Shown here: piece by piece, positions 26,320 to 34,289 of the stretch
Position numbering within the stretch: position 1 is the first letter of the stretch
Layout: the number at the start of each line of letters is the position of its first letter
Program-made: the position numbers and the translations under genes
Assembly: GCF_009696005.1 (NCBI RefSeq)
Contig: NZ_VUMV01000003.1
Span: 1 to 64,000 of the forward strand
Direction of reading: 5' to 3'
Source of the DNA: Bilifractor porci
GTDB taxonomy: Bacteria; Bacillota; Clostridia; Lachnospirales; Lachnospiraceae
Length of the DNA: 64,000 bases
Notes under the pieces: model-generated
The model's input: only the letters and a program-made list of their open reading frames with translations
What the model was told of the DNA's origin: nothing
Database searches by the model: none

Positions 26320-28971
26320 TTAAGCTCCAAGCTGGGCCAGACGCTCCTGCACCTGTGCCATCATGCTTCTGTATTTTTCAAGCTTAGCCTGTTCTTCCTC
26401 CACCTTGGCTTTGGGAGCCCGGCTCATAAATTTCTCATTTCTCAGCATTCCGTTTGAGCGCGAGATTTCTTTTTGCAGGCGTTCCTCTTCCTTCTTCAAG
26501 CGGGCGCGTTCTTTCTCCACATCCACCAGCTCCGCAAACGGAATATAGATTGTTGCTCCCGGAATGACCGCGGATATGGCATCGTCACCAATTCCGGCCT
26601 TATCCTTCTGCAGCATGGTGTGATCCGCTTTTGCCAGGAAGGAGAAGAAGCTCTCGGAGCGCCGGAAGGTGTCCAGAATTCCTTCATCCTCCGAAACCAC
26701 AAATACATTGGCTTTCTTTCCCGGCGGTACCTGGAGAGACGTTCTGACATTGCGGATTTCGGTTACCGCGTCCTTAATCAGCTCCACGCCTGCCGCATCC
26801 TCCGGAAAACTCCAGCCTTCACGGAACACCGGCCAGGAGGCTGTCATAATCGTCTCCTCGTCCGGATTCAGTGTGCAGTAAATTTCCTCTGTAATAAACG
26901 GCATAAACGGATGCAGCAGCTTCAGCGCATCGGACAAAACCTGACGCAGAACCGCCAGCTTGCAGAGCTTTTCCTCCTCTGTCCCGCTGTACAGGACCGG
27001 TTTGGACATCTCAATATACCAGTCGCAGAATTCCTCCCAGATAAAATCGTAGACTTTCTGGACCGCGATCCCCAGTTCATATCGGTCCATATTGTCGGTG
27101 ACATCCGCAGCCAGCTGGTTTACCTTATCCAGAATCCACCTGTCCGGAGCCGTAAGCCTCTCCGGATCAACGGTTTTCGGCACATCCCTTCCTTCCATAT
27201 TCATAAGGATAAAGCGGGATGCATTCCACACCTTATTGGCAAAATTCCGGCTTGCTTCCACCCGTTCCCAGTAAAAACGCATATCATTTCCGGGAGCATT
27301 TCCTGTCATCAGGGTCAGGCGGAGGGCGTCCGCCCCGTATTTGTCAATAACCTCCAGCGGATCAATGCCGTTCCCCAACGATTTGCTCATCTTGCGTCCC
27401 TGGGAATCCCGCACCAGTCCGTGGATCAGGACATGATGGAAGGGAACCTTCCCCGTCTGTTCAATGCCGGAGAATACCATCCGGATGACCCAGAAGAAAA
27501 TGATATCATACCCGGTTACCAGCACATCCGTGGGATAAAAATACTCCAGTTCCGGCGTCTTGTCCGGCCATCCCAGCGTGGAAAACGGCCAGAGTGCGGA
27601 AGAAAACCAAGTGTCCAGTGTGTCCTCATCCTGCTTAAAGTGATGTCCTCCGCATTTCGGACAGGTATCCGGCGCCCCGCCCCTGCGGACAACAATTTCT
27701 CCGCAGTCCTGACAGTAATAGGCCGGAATCCGATGTCCCCACCAGAGCTGGCGGGAAATACACCAATCCTTGATATTGTCCAGCCAGTGCTCATAGGTTT
27801 TTCCGTAATTTTCCGGAACGAAGGACAGCTCTCCTCTGTGGTAAGCATCCAGTGCCGCCTGTCCCATTTCCTTCATGCGGACAAACCACTGCGGCTTGAT
27901 CATAGGCTCCACCGTCGTATGGCAGCGGTCATGCGTTCCTACCGCATGGGTGTGCGGGACCACCTTCACCAGAAGCCCCAGCTTTTCCAGATCCTCCACC
28001 ATGGCCTTGCGCGCCTCATAGCGGTCCATGCCCGCATATTTTCCGCACCTGTCATTCATGGTGGCATCGTCATTCAGAATATTGATTTCTTCCAGCCCGT
28101 GCCGTTTTCCCACCTCGAAATCGTTTGGATCATGCGCGGGGGTGATTTTCACGCAGCCTGTCCCGAACTCCTTATCGACATATTCATCGGCAATAACCGG
28201 AATCTCCCTGTCTGTAAGCGGAAGCTTCAGCATTTTTCCGATCAGATGGCGGTATCTCTCGTCCTCCGGATTAACGGCAACAGCAGTATCCCCCAGAAGG
28301 GTTTCCGGACGTGTCGTTGCTATTTCTACATATTTTCCCGGTTCGCCGACAATCGGGTAATTGATGTGCCAGAAGAAGCCGTCCTGGTCCACGTGCTCCA
28401 CTTCCGCATCGGACAGAGACGTCTGGCACTTCGGGCACCAGTTGATAATCCGGCTTCCTTTATAGATCCAGCCTTTTTCATAGAGACGGACAAAGACTTC
28501 CTCCACCGCTTTGGAGCAGCCCTCGTCCATGGTAAAACGCTCCCGTTCCCAGTCCGCGGAGGAACCCAGTTTCCGGAGCTGCTTCATGATCCGGCTTCCG
28601 TACTCGTCCTTCCACTGCCAGCAGTATTTCAGGAATTCGTCTCTGCCGATCTCGTGCTTGTCAATTCCTTTTTCCTTCAGCATGTTGGTAACCTTGACCT
28701 CTGTGGCGATTGCCGCATGATCGGTTCCGGGCTGCCAGAGAGCCTCATATCCCTGCATTCTCTTAAAGCGGATCAGAATATCCTGCATGGTATTGTCCAG
28801 CGCATGACCCATGTGCAGCTGCCCCGTGACATTTGGCGGCGGCATAACGATACTGAACGGTTTCTTATCCGGATTCACCTTTGCGTGGAAATATCCGTGA
28901 TCCATCCATTTCTGATAGAGCCGGTCCTCCAGCCCCTTGGGATCATAGGTTTTTGCCAGTTCCTTACTCAT
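26320..28971 (-). CDS. valS: Valyl-tRNA synthetase
   Basis: An 883-residue class I synthetase. The HIGH-type motif is in [16 protein letters not shown] and the KMSKS loop in [14 protein letters not shown], with a CP1 editing domain between and a C-terminal coiled coil (about 815-880). The ATG at 28971 has GGGAGG 12 nt upstream; ATG codons further up lie too close to it. No T-box elements were recognised upstream, unlike many Firmicute valS genes. It heads the operon that ends at 19951-19988. Confidence 0.97.
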   Translation of the reverse strand: MSKELAKTYDPKGLEDRLYQKWMDHGYFHAKVNPDKKPFSIVMPPPNVTGQLHMGHALDNTMQDILIRFKRMQGYEALWQPGTDHAAIATEVKVTNMLKEKGIDKHEIGRDEFLKYCWQWKDEYGSRIMKQLRKLGSSADWERERFTMDEGCSKAVEEVFVRLYEKGWIYKGSRIINWCPKCQTSLSDAEVEHVDQDGFFWHINYPIVGEPGKYVEIATTRPETLLGDTAVAVNPEDERYRHLIGKMLKLPLTDREIPVIADEYVDKEFGTGCVKITPAHDPNDFEVGKRHGLEEINILNDDATMNDRCGKYAGMDRYEARKAMVEDLEKLGLLVKVVPHTHAVGTHDRCHTTVEPMIKPQWFVRMKEMGQAALDAYHRGELSFVPENYGKTYEHWLDNIKDWCISRQLWWGHRIPAYYCQDCGEIVVRRGGAPDTCPKCGGHHFKQDEDTLDTWFSSALWPFSTLGWPDKTPELEYFYPTDVLVTGYDIIFFWVIRMVFSGIEQTGKVPFHHVLIHGLVRDSQGRKMSKSLGNGIDPLEVIDKYGADALRLTLMTGNAPGNDMRFYWERVEASRNFANKVWNASRFILMNMEGRDVPKTVDPERLTAPDRWILDKVNQLAADVTDNMDRYELGIAVQKVYDFIWEEFCDWYIEMSKPVLYSGTEEEKLCKLAVLRQVLSDALKLLHPFMPFITEEIYCTLNPDEETIMTASWPVFREGWSFPEDAAGVELIKDAVTEIRNVRTSLQVPPGKKANVFVVSEDEGILDTFRRSESFFSFLAKADHTMLQKDKAGIGDDAISAVIPGATIYIPFAELVDVEKERARLKKEEERLQKEISRSNGMLRNEKFMSRAPKAKVEEEQAKLEKYRSMMAQVQERLAQLGA

Positions 28972-29122
28972 AATTCTGATCATCCTCCCGAAGCTTCTAT
29001 CCTGTCTGCGCCGGCATGGCGTTCCCTGTTCCAAGTACTGACATCGGTTACCCTGTCGTCACTTCTACCATAATAAAAGGGTACCCGATATTCGTCAAGA
29101 AAAGGATTCCTGAAAAAAGTGC

Positions 29123-29144
29123 AAAAAAAAGACCCCCGCGGGTC
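29123..29144 (-). terminator. Terminator of the cobalamin-riboswitch transcript
   Basis: On the minus strand GACCC pairs with GGGTC around a 4-nt GC loop, followed by eight T residues. It separates the riboswitch region from valS. Confidence 0.75.
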
Positions 29145-29407
29145 CTGTTCATTCCTGTTCTGTCTGTGTATGCCAGATGGGGTGTCGTCCTTCGGAGCCG
29201 GCCTTCTGCCAAGCGGAAAACCAGACCATCATTCTTTACATGCGGAGGAAAACGATGCGGTATAGACATCAAACCTGACTTCCGAAGTATTTCACCCTGC
29301 CGTTTAACCATGTATAAATTCCGTCAGGTTCCCGGCTGAGTGATTTACTCGTTCAGGCATTCCATATCGTACAGAAATGGATGGAAGACTTTTCACGGAA
29401 GCTTCAG
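29145..29407 (-). ncRNA. Transcribed region between cobalamin riboswitch and terminator
   Basis: This 263-nt stretch should be transcribed from the riboswitch promoter. The only self-contained frame I see is a 27-codon ORF starting ATGATGG near 29236 and stopping just before the terminator, with a poor ribosome-binding site. No protein family is recognised. It may be a riboswitch-controlled small RNA or the debris of a deleted gene. Confidence 0.35.
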
Positions 29408-29590
29408 CCCTCACTCATCAGGCAGGTTTCCTGGCTTACGGATCGACGCTCCTGTGTGCCTTCTCGCATGCACCGCATACAATGGCATATTACACATTAC
29501 TCCCCGCTTACAGTGACCGGATCGTCCGGGATTCTCACCCGGTTCCCTCTCGGCAGCGACAACTGCCTCACCTGAAAAGTTGATATGGAA
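29408..29590 (-). promoter_or_regulatory. Cobalamin riboswitch, apparently orphan
   Basis: On the minus strand the conserved parts appear in order: GAGGGAACCGGGTGAGAATC, then GGTCACTGTAAGCGGGG, then the B12 box AGCCAGGAAACCTGCC. These match the adenosylcobalamin-class aptamer core. Its own promoter lies just upstream (29606-29634). Downstream there are about 265 nt without a recognisable gene, then a terminator, then valS. A 87-codon frame at 29048-29311 runs through the terminator and has no ribosome-binding site. The regulated product may be a noncoding RNA, a very short peptide or a lost gene. Confidence 0.9.
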
Positions 29591-29605
29591 TTCATACACA
29601 ACCAT

Positions 29606-29634
29606 ACGATAGCACAGAGGACTGTACCTGTCAA
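29606..29634 (-). promoter_or_regulatory. Promoter of the cobalamin riboswitch
   Basis: On the minus strand a perfect TTGACA and TATCGT are 17 bp apart, about 30 bp ahead of the aptamer. Confidence 0.65.
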
Positions 29635-29738
29635 GAGACCGGCGGGCATACCGCTGTCCTCTATAAGCCCTCCTCTGCCGCGCTTCTCGCCAATTCGGAG
29701 CGGATGATGCTGTCTTCGTAAACGGCAGCAAAACAGAC

Positions 29739-29782
29739 ACGGACAGGATGGCAGAAGCTCTTTGTTCTGCCATCCTGTCCGT
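29739..29782 (-). terminator. Perfect 18-bp hairpin after rhaA
   Basis: ACGGACAGGATGGCAGAA and its exact complement flank an 8-nt loop directly downstream of rhaA. On the minus strand a moderately T-rich stretch follows. It probably ends the rhamnose transcript and protects its 3' end. Confidence 0.7.
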
Positions 29783-29806
29783 AAAAAAGATATTTTTCTA
29801 TTTCTT

Positions 29807-31066
29807 TCAGCGTTTCGACTGCACGTCCGCCTCGTATTTGCGGATCTCATCGAACCAGCCCTCTGCGGGAGAGCCGCATACTTCGTTGTAGTAATCCCAC
29901 ACAAAACCGAAGGGCAGGATTCTTGCCGCTTCCTGGTCCACCATCAGCTGGGTGAAATTCCCCGCGTCCTGCAGCTCTTTCAGATGGTCGTTCGGCAGCA
30001 GCATGGCATTGAGCATCGCCTTCTGCCAGCTCCGGAACCCGACTGTCCACGCGGAAACACGGTTGATGCTGGCATCAAAATAATCCAGTGCCATGTGCAC
30101 TCTGTTCACTGCATGATTGCGGACAATCTCCTTCGCCATCTCCTTTGTCTCGTCATCAAACAGGACGACATGGTCGGAGTCCCATCTGACCGGACGGGTG
30201 ATGTGCAGGGCAATTTCCGGGAAGAAGCACAGCAGCGCCGGAATTTTATCGGAAACAACCTCTGTGGGATGGTAATGCCCGTTATCCATCAGCGGCATGC
30301 ATTTGTCGCGGTTAAATGCAGCGTAGCTGAGCGCAAACTCAGCGGAACCGGAGGTGTAGGATTCTACCCCGATGCCAAAAACCTTGGACTCCACGGTCGG
30401 TTTTACCTTGCTGAAATCGTAGGGCTCCGAAAGGATCTGGTCAATCGAATCCTTGTAGCGCATTCTGGGACCCATGCGGTCTGCGGGAATATCCTTCAGC
30501 CCGTCTCCCGTCCATATATTCATAACCGTGGGCACGCCGGTCTGCTCCGCAAAATAATTGGAAATGCGGACACAGCATTTTCCATGCTCAATCCAGAACT
30601 TCCGCACGGATTCATCCGTGCTGGACAGGTTCATGCCGTCCGCGCCGACAACCGGGTAAGAGAAAAACGTCGGGTTAAAATCAATCCCCATTTTGTGCTC
30701 TTTTGCGAAATCCACCCATTTCTGGAAATGCTTCGGCTCCAGCTTGTCTCTGGTTACGGTCTTCCCGTCCTCAAAGATCGCGTAGCTGGCATGGAGGTTC
30801 AGCTTTACCTTACCGGGAACCAGGGACATCACTTTTTCGATATCCTGCATCAGCTGTTCCGGCGTTTTTGCCCTTCCCGGATAGTTTCCGGTTGTCTGAA
30901 TGCCTCCCGTAAGCGGACCGTCCTGATCAAAGCCGGTCACATCGTCCCCCTGCCAACAGTGCAGGGAAACCGGAACATTTTTCAGCGTCTCGATGGCCTG
31001 ATCGGTATCCACACCGTATTTCGCGTACTCTTCCTTCGCGATTTTATATTTCTCTTCTACAGTCAC
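29807..31066 (-). CDS. rhaA: L-rhamnose isomerase
   Basis: A 419-residue enzyme of the family's usual length. It includes VSLHCWQGDDVTGFD, GGIQTTGNYPGRA, LNLHASYAIFED, GIDFNPTFFSYP and LMDNGHYHPTEVV, which carry the substrate and Mn-binding His, Asp and Glu residues of RhaA. It converts L-rhamnose to L-rhamnulose. The start is a GTG at 31066 with AGGAGG 8 nt upstream. It is downstream of rhaB in a two-gene group; aldolase, transporter and regulator genes are not present in the window. Confidence 0.97.
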   Translation of the reverse strand: MTVEEKYKIAKEEYAKYGVDTDQAIETLKNVPVSLHCWQGDDVTGFDQDGPLTGGIQTTGNYPGRAKTPEQLMQDIEKVMSLVPGKVKLNLHASYAIFEDGKTVTRDKLEPKHFQKWVDFAKEHKMGIDFNPTFFSYPVVGADGMNLSSTDESVRKFWIEHGKCCVRISNYFAEQTGVPTVMNIWTGDGLKDIPADRMGPRMRYKDSIDQILSEPYDFSKVKPTVESKVFGIGVESYTSGSAEFALSYAAFNRDKCMPLMDNGHYHPTEVVSDKIPALLCFFPEIALHITRPVRWDSDHVVLFDDETKEMAKEIVRNHAVNRVHMALDYFDASINRVSAWTVGFRSWQKAMLNAMLLPNDHLKELQDAGNFTQLMVDQEAARILPFGFVWDYYNEVCGSPAEGWFDEIRKYEADVQSKR

Positions 31067-31170
31067 GTGATAATCCTCCTTTTTTTCTTTTCATAAATGG
31101 AATCTTTCTGCCGCATGCGCGCGGGGTCGTTTATACATAGGCAGCCACAACAGGTACGAGGCGCAGTCCT

Positions 31171-32595
31171 TTACTGGCGGACCGACCCGTCCGGATTGTA
31201 GACCTTGATGCCGAAGGAAGCGTGAATATTGTCTCTCGCCTCTTCCACACTCTTAAACTCTCCTGACTTCAGCATCTGCGCCGTGATGTTTCCGATGGCG
31301 GTTCCCTCGCCGGGACCGGCGTGGATTTCTTTCTTTGTCGCCCTGGCCGTCAGACGGTTCAGGTAATCCGCATTGGAGCCTCCACCAACAATATGAATGC
31401 GGGAATACGTCCTTCCGGTAAGCTCCTCCAGTTCCCCGGCTGTCTTCGCATAGCAGTCAGCCAGCGAAGTATAGATCACCGTCGCCAGCTGCCCGAAGTT
31501 CTCCGGCACTCTCTGACCAGTTCTTCTGCAGTAGTCCTTAACCTCCTCCGTCATATTATCCGGGGAAAGGAAACAGTCGTCGTTGCAGTCCACGCGGGAC
31601 GGAAAATCCTTCTCTTCTTCCGCCATATCGCAGATCTCGGAGAAGCTGTACTGATCGTTCACCTCGTGGCGGACGGACTGAATCATCCAGAGTCCCATGA
31701 TATTTTTCAGATAGCGGAACCTGTGGTCATAACCGCCCTCGTTGGTAAAATTCATCTCACAGCTTTTTCTGGAGGTGTCCGCCTGTTTTCTCTCCACGCC
31801 CATCAGAGACCAGGTACCGGAGCTGATATAGATAAAATCGTCATCGTTCGCCGGAACCGCAAGAACTGCGGATCCTGTGTCATGCGTACAGGGAACGACA
31901 ACTTCCAGATCATACCCGATTTCTTCTGCGACCTCCGGACGCACACTGCCCAGGCTGGTTCCCGGCATAACCACCTTCTGGAATATTTTTCTGGGATAGC
32001 CAAGCCGGTCGATCAGTTCCCAGTCGTAATCATTGGTTTTCGCGCTGATCAGCTGACCGGTCGTGGCTTCCGTGTATTCGTTCACCTTTTGCCCTGTCAG
32101 AAGGAAATGGAAATAATCCGGTGTGTAGAGCAGGGTTTCCGCCTTCTCCAGATAATCCGGATGCGTTTTCTTCACCGCCATCAGCTGATAAACGGTATTG
32201 AAGATAGCCTTCTGGATGCCGGTGCGGGAGTAAAGCTCATCCAGGGAGATGATTTTATAAACCTCCTCATCCATACCTTCTGTCCTGTGGTCCCGGTAGC
32301 CGACATAATTTCCGATCGGTTTGTCCTCCTTATCCAGCAGGACAAAGTCCACACCCCAGGTATCCACGCCCACACTGCAGGGAATTTTCCCGATCTCGCG
32401 GCATTTCTTCAGCCCGGTGATGACCTCTCTGAAAATACGGTCATGCTCCCAGCAGAGCTCCCCGTCTTTTTTCACCATCCCGTTCTGAAAACGATGAACC
32501 TCCTGAAGCTGCATCTTCCCGTTTTCCATCCATCCGAGCATGACACGGCCGCTGGACGCTCCCATATCCACTGCTGCGTAATACTTCGTCTCCAT
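31171..32595 (-). CDS. rhaB: Rhamnulokinase
   Basis: A 474-residue FGGY-family sugar kinase with AAVDMGASSGRVMLG (phosphate 1), GVDTWGVDFVLLD, CTHDTGSAVLAVP, SGTWSLMG, and HIVGGGSNADYLNRL (adenosine site). It phosphorylates L-rhamnulose at C1. The ATG at 32595 has AAAGGAGG 7 nt upstream; the longer frame to 32679 is unsupported. It is followed by rhaA about 100 bp later. Confidence 0.95.
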   Translation of the reverse strand: METKYYAAVDMGASSGRVMLGWMENGKMQLQEVHRFQNGMVKKDGELCWEHDRIFREVITGLKKCREIGKIPCSVGVDTWGVDFVLLDKEDKPIGNYVGYRDHRTEGMDEEVYKIISLDELYSRTGIQKAIFNTVYQLMAVKKTHPDYLEKAETLLYTPDYFHFLLTGQKVNEYTEATTGQLISAKTNDYDWELIDRLGYPRKIFQKVVMPGTSLGSVRPEVAEEIGYDLEVVVPCTHDTGSAVLAVPANDDDFIYISSGTWSLMGVERKQADTSRKSCEMNFTNEGGYDHRFRYLKNIMGLWMIQSVRHEVNDQYSFSEICDMAEEEKDFPSRVDCNDDCFLSPDNMTEEVKDYCRRTGQRVPENFGQLATVIYTSLADCYAKTAGELEELTGRTYSRIHIVGGGSNADYLNRLTARATKKEIHAGPGEGTAIGNITAQMLKSGEFKSVEEARDNIHASFGIKVYNPDGSVRQ

Positions 32596-32661
32596 TGTAA
32601 AACCTCCTTTGCACTTACGTGCTTCCTTCATTGATAATAACTGCTGTACATATAAAATAGA

Positions 32662-32689
32662 AGAACCCTTTTTGTCCAAAAAAGGTCCT
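32662..32689 (-). terminator. Probable recO terminator
   Basis: An imperfect 12-bp stem (AGGACCTTTTTT with AAAAAGGGTTCT, two mismatches) followed by a T-rich stretch lies 35 bp after the recO stop on the minus strand. Confidence 0.5.
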
Positions 32690-32724
32690 CTCTTGCATAA
32701 ACGTAAGTCTGAACCCGCACCCGG

Positions 32725-33375
32725 TCAGTGTGCCGTGATCTGTTCCAGGATTTCCCTGCTTTTCAGCGGCCGATCCAGAATTTTCTTCATATGACGGTTC
32801 AGTTTTTTTTCCAGCTCTCTCAGCACTTCCTCCTTTACCTGGAAGGTAAATAGCTTTTCCAGCGGACTGTACATGATGTACCGGATGGTATAGAGGACGC
32901 CCGGGGCGGCATGCTCCGTTTCCGGGGCGTACTCACCGTTGATGGTCATCAGACGCAGCTCAAAAATACGCCTGACCAGTCTGTCATCCAGGTTTGGATT
33001 CAGAAGCGCCTTCATGGACAGATACAGAAGGTTCAGCATATCGGTGGCATCCAGCCCCTCTCTTCCGTAGTATCCGGCAAATTCCAGGAAATAATATCCG
33101 TAATAGACACCGGGGATTTCTCCGGCCAGCTCTGTAAAATAGTTCCGGATGTCGGTTCCGGTAAGGTTATAGGATGTCCTTCCGGCAATCACCGTAAAGG
33201 AACCGAAAACAAACGGGTTGGCCGCTGCCATCAGGACGCTGTTCTGTCTTCTGGCCCCTCTGGCAAAGGCACTTATTTTCCCCAGCTCCCGCGTCAGAAT
33301 GACCACCCTTTTATCATATTCCCCGATGGGCGCGGCAGACAGTACCATGCCGGAAACGGTTAAGGTATCACTCAT
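32725..33375 (-). CDS. recO: DNA repair protein RecO, zinc-finger-less form
   Basis: A 216-residue RecO with an N-terminal OB fold (SGMVLSAAPIGEYDKRVVIL, KISAFARGARR) and an alpha-helical C-terminal region. RecO loads RecA with RecR and anneals single strands. The product contains no cysteine, so the four-Cys zinc finger found in many RecO proteins is absent, and the protein is about 30 residues shorter than usual. Its ATG overlaps the era stop by 4 bp, the common era-recO coupling. Confidence 0.92.
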   Translation of the reverse strand: MSDTLTVSGMVLSAAPIGEYDKRVVILTRELGKISAFARGARRQNSVLMAAANPFVFGSFTVIAGRTSYNLTGTDIRNYFTELAGEIPGVYYGYYFLEFAGYYGREGLDATDMLNLLYLSMKALLNPNLDDRLVRRIFELRLMTINGEYAPETEHAAPGVLYTIRYIMYSPLEKLFTFQVKEEVLRELEKKLNRHMKKILDRPLKSREILEQITAH

Positions 33376-34277
33376 AGTTCTTTTTTATCATATCCGTAAT
33401 TTTTCAGCAGGATATCGCTCTCCCGCCAGTCCTTACGGACCTTGACCCAAAGCTTGAGGTTGACATGGCCGTCCAGCATTTTTTCGATATCCTGCCTGGC
33501 CTCTGTCCCGATTTTCTTGAGCATGGCCCCGTTTTTGCCGATAATGATTCCCTTGTGCGATTCTCTCTCACAGATGATTACCGCTTCGATATCCGTGACG
33601 CTTCCGTCCGGACGCTCCCGCATTTTTTCGATCACCACGGCAATCCCGTGGGGAATCTCCTGCCCCATGGACCGAAGCGCCTTTTCCCGGATCATCTCCG
33701 CCGCGATCTGCCTGACGGGCTGGTCGGTAATGGTATCCTCGTCGAAGAAACGGGGGCCTGTCGGCAGCACCGCGAAAACCGCGTCCAGGACCAGGTCCAG
33801 GTTGGTGCTGTGAAGAGCGGAAACCGCTACCGTGTCAGCAAACCGGCAAAGTCCCCGGTAGGCCTCCATGGTTTTGGCAACCTCTTCCTTTCTGCAGCGG
33901 TCCGTCTTGTTAATAACCAGGATGACCGGAAGCCCCGACCGGCCAAGAAGCCCCGCTATGTGCTGCTCCGCGGCGCCCACAAAATCCCCCGGCTCAATCA
34001 GCCAGAGGACCGCGTCCACATCTTTCAGCGATTTTTCCGCGGCGTCCACCATGTACTCGCCCAGGCGGTTTTTGGCCTTATGGATCCCAGGCGTATCCAG
34101 AAACACAATCTGCCCGCGCGCGTCATTATAGACGGTGCGGATCCGGTTTCTGGTCGTCTGGGGTTTTCTGGACGTAATGGCAATTTTCTGCCCGATCAGG
34201 TGATTCATCAGCGTGGACTTGCCGACATTCGGCCGGCCGATCATGGCCACATACCCGGATTTTAACTGTTCTGCCAT
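33372..34277 (-). CDS. era: GTPase Era
   Basis: A 301-residue GTPase with G1 GRPNVGKSTL, G3 DTPG, G4 NKTD, and a C-terminal KH domain (GIIIGKNGAMLKKIG) that binds the 3' end of 16S rRNA. It acts in 30S maturation and cell-cycle control. AAGGAG precedes the ATG. It is packed between an M16C peptidase gene (12 bp upstream) and recO. Confidence 0.97.
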   Translation of the reverse strand: MAEQLKSGYVAMIGRPNVGKSTLMNHLIGQKIAITSRKPQTTRNRIRTVYNDARGQIVFLDTPGIHKAKNRLGEYMVDAAEKSLKDVDAVLWLIEPGDFVGAAEQHIAGLLGRSGLPVILVINKTDRCRKEEVAKTMEAYRGLCRFADTVAVSALHSTNLDLVLDAVFAVLPTGPRFFDEDTITDQPVRQIAAEMIREKALRSMGQEIPHGIAVVIEKMRERPDGSVTDIEAVIICERESHKGIIIGKNGAMLKKIGTEARQDIEKMLDGHVNLKLWVKVRKDWRESDILLKNYGYDKKEL

Positions 34278-34289
34278 AGCTCTCCTTCT

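Noticed and set aside
26473-29073. An 866-codon open frame antisense to valS
   Set aside because: Same reason: it mirrors a conserved gene and its translation has no recognisable domain.
28972-29122. T-box leader for valS
   Set aside because: No T-box sequence or specifier hairpin was recognised, and the upstream terminator belongs to the riboswitch transcript. The gap is short.
29048-29311. An 87-codon frame downstream of the cobalamin riboswitch
   Set aside because: It lacks a ribosome-binding site and runs straight through the terminator, so it is unlikely to be the regulated gene.
32725-33375. RecO as a truncated pseudogene
   Set aside because: Although short and without the zinc finger, the frame is intact, starts in the normal overlap with era and keeps the OB fold and C-terminal helices.
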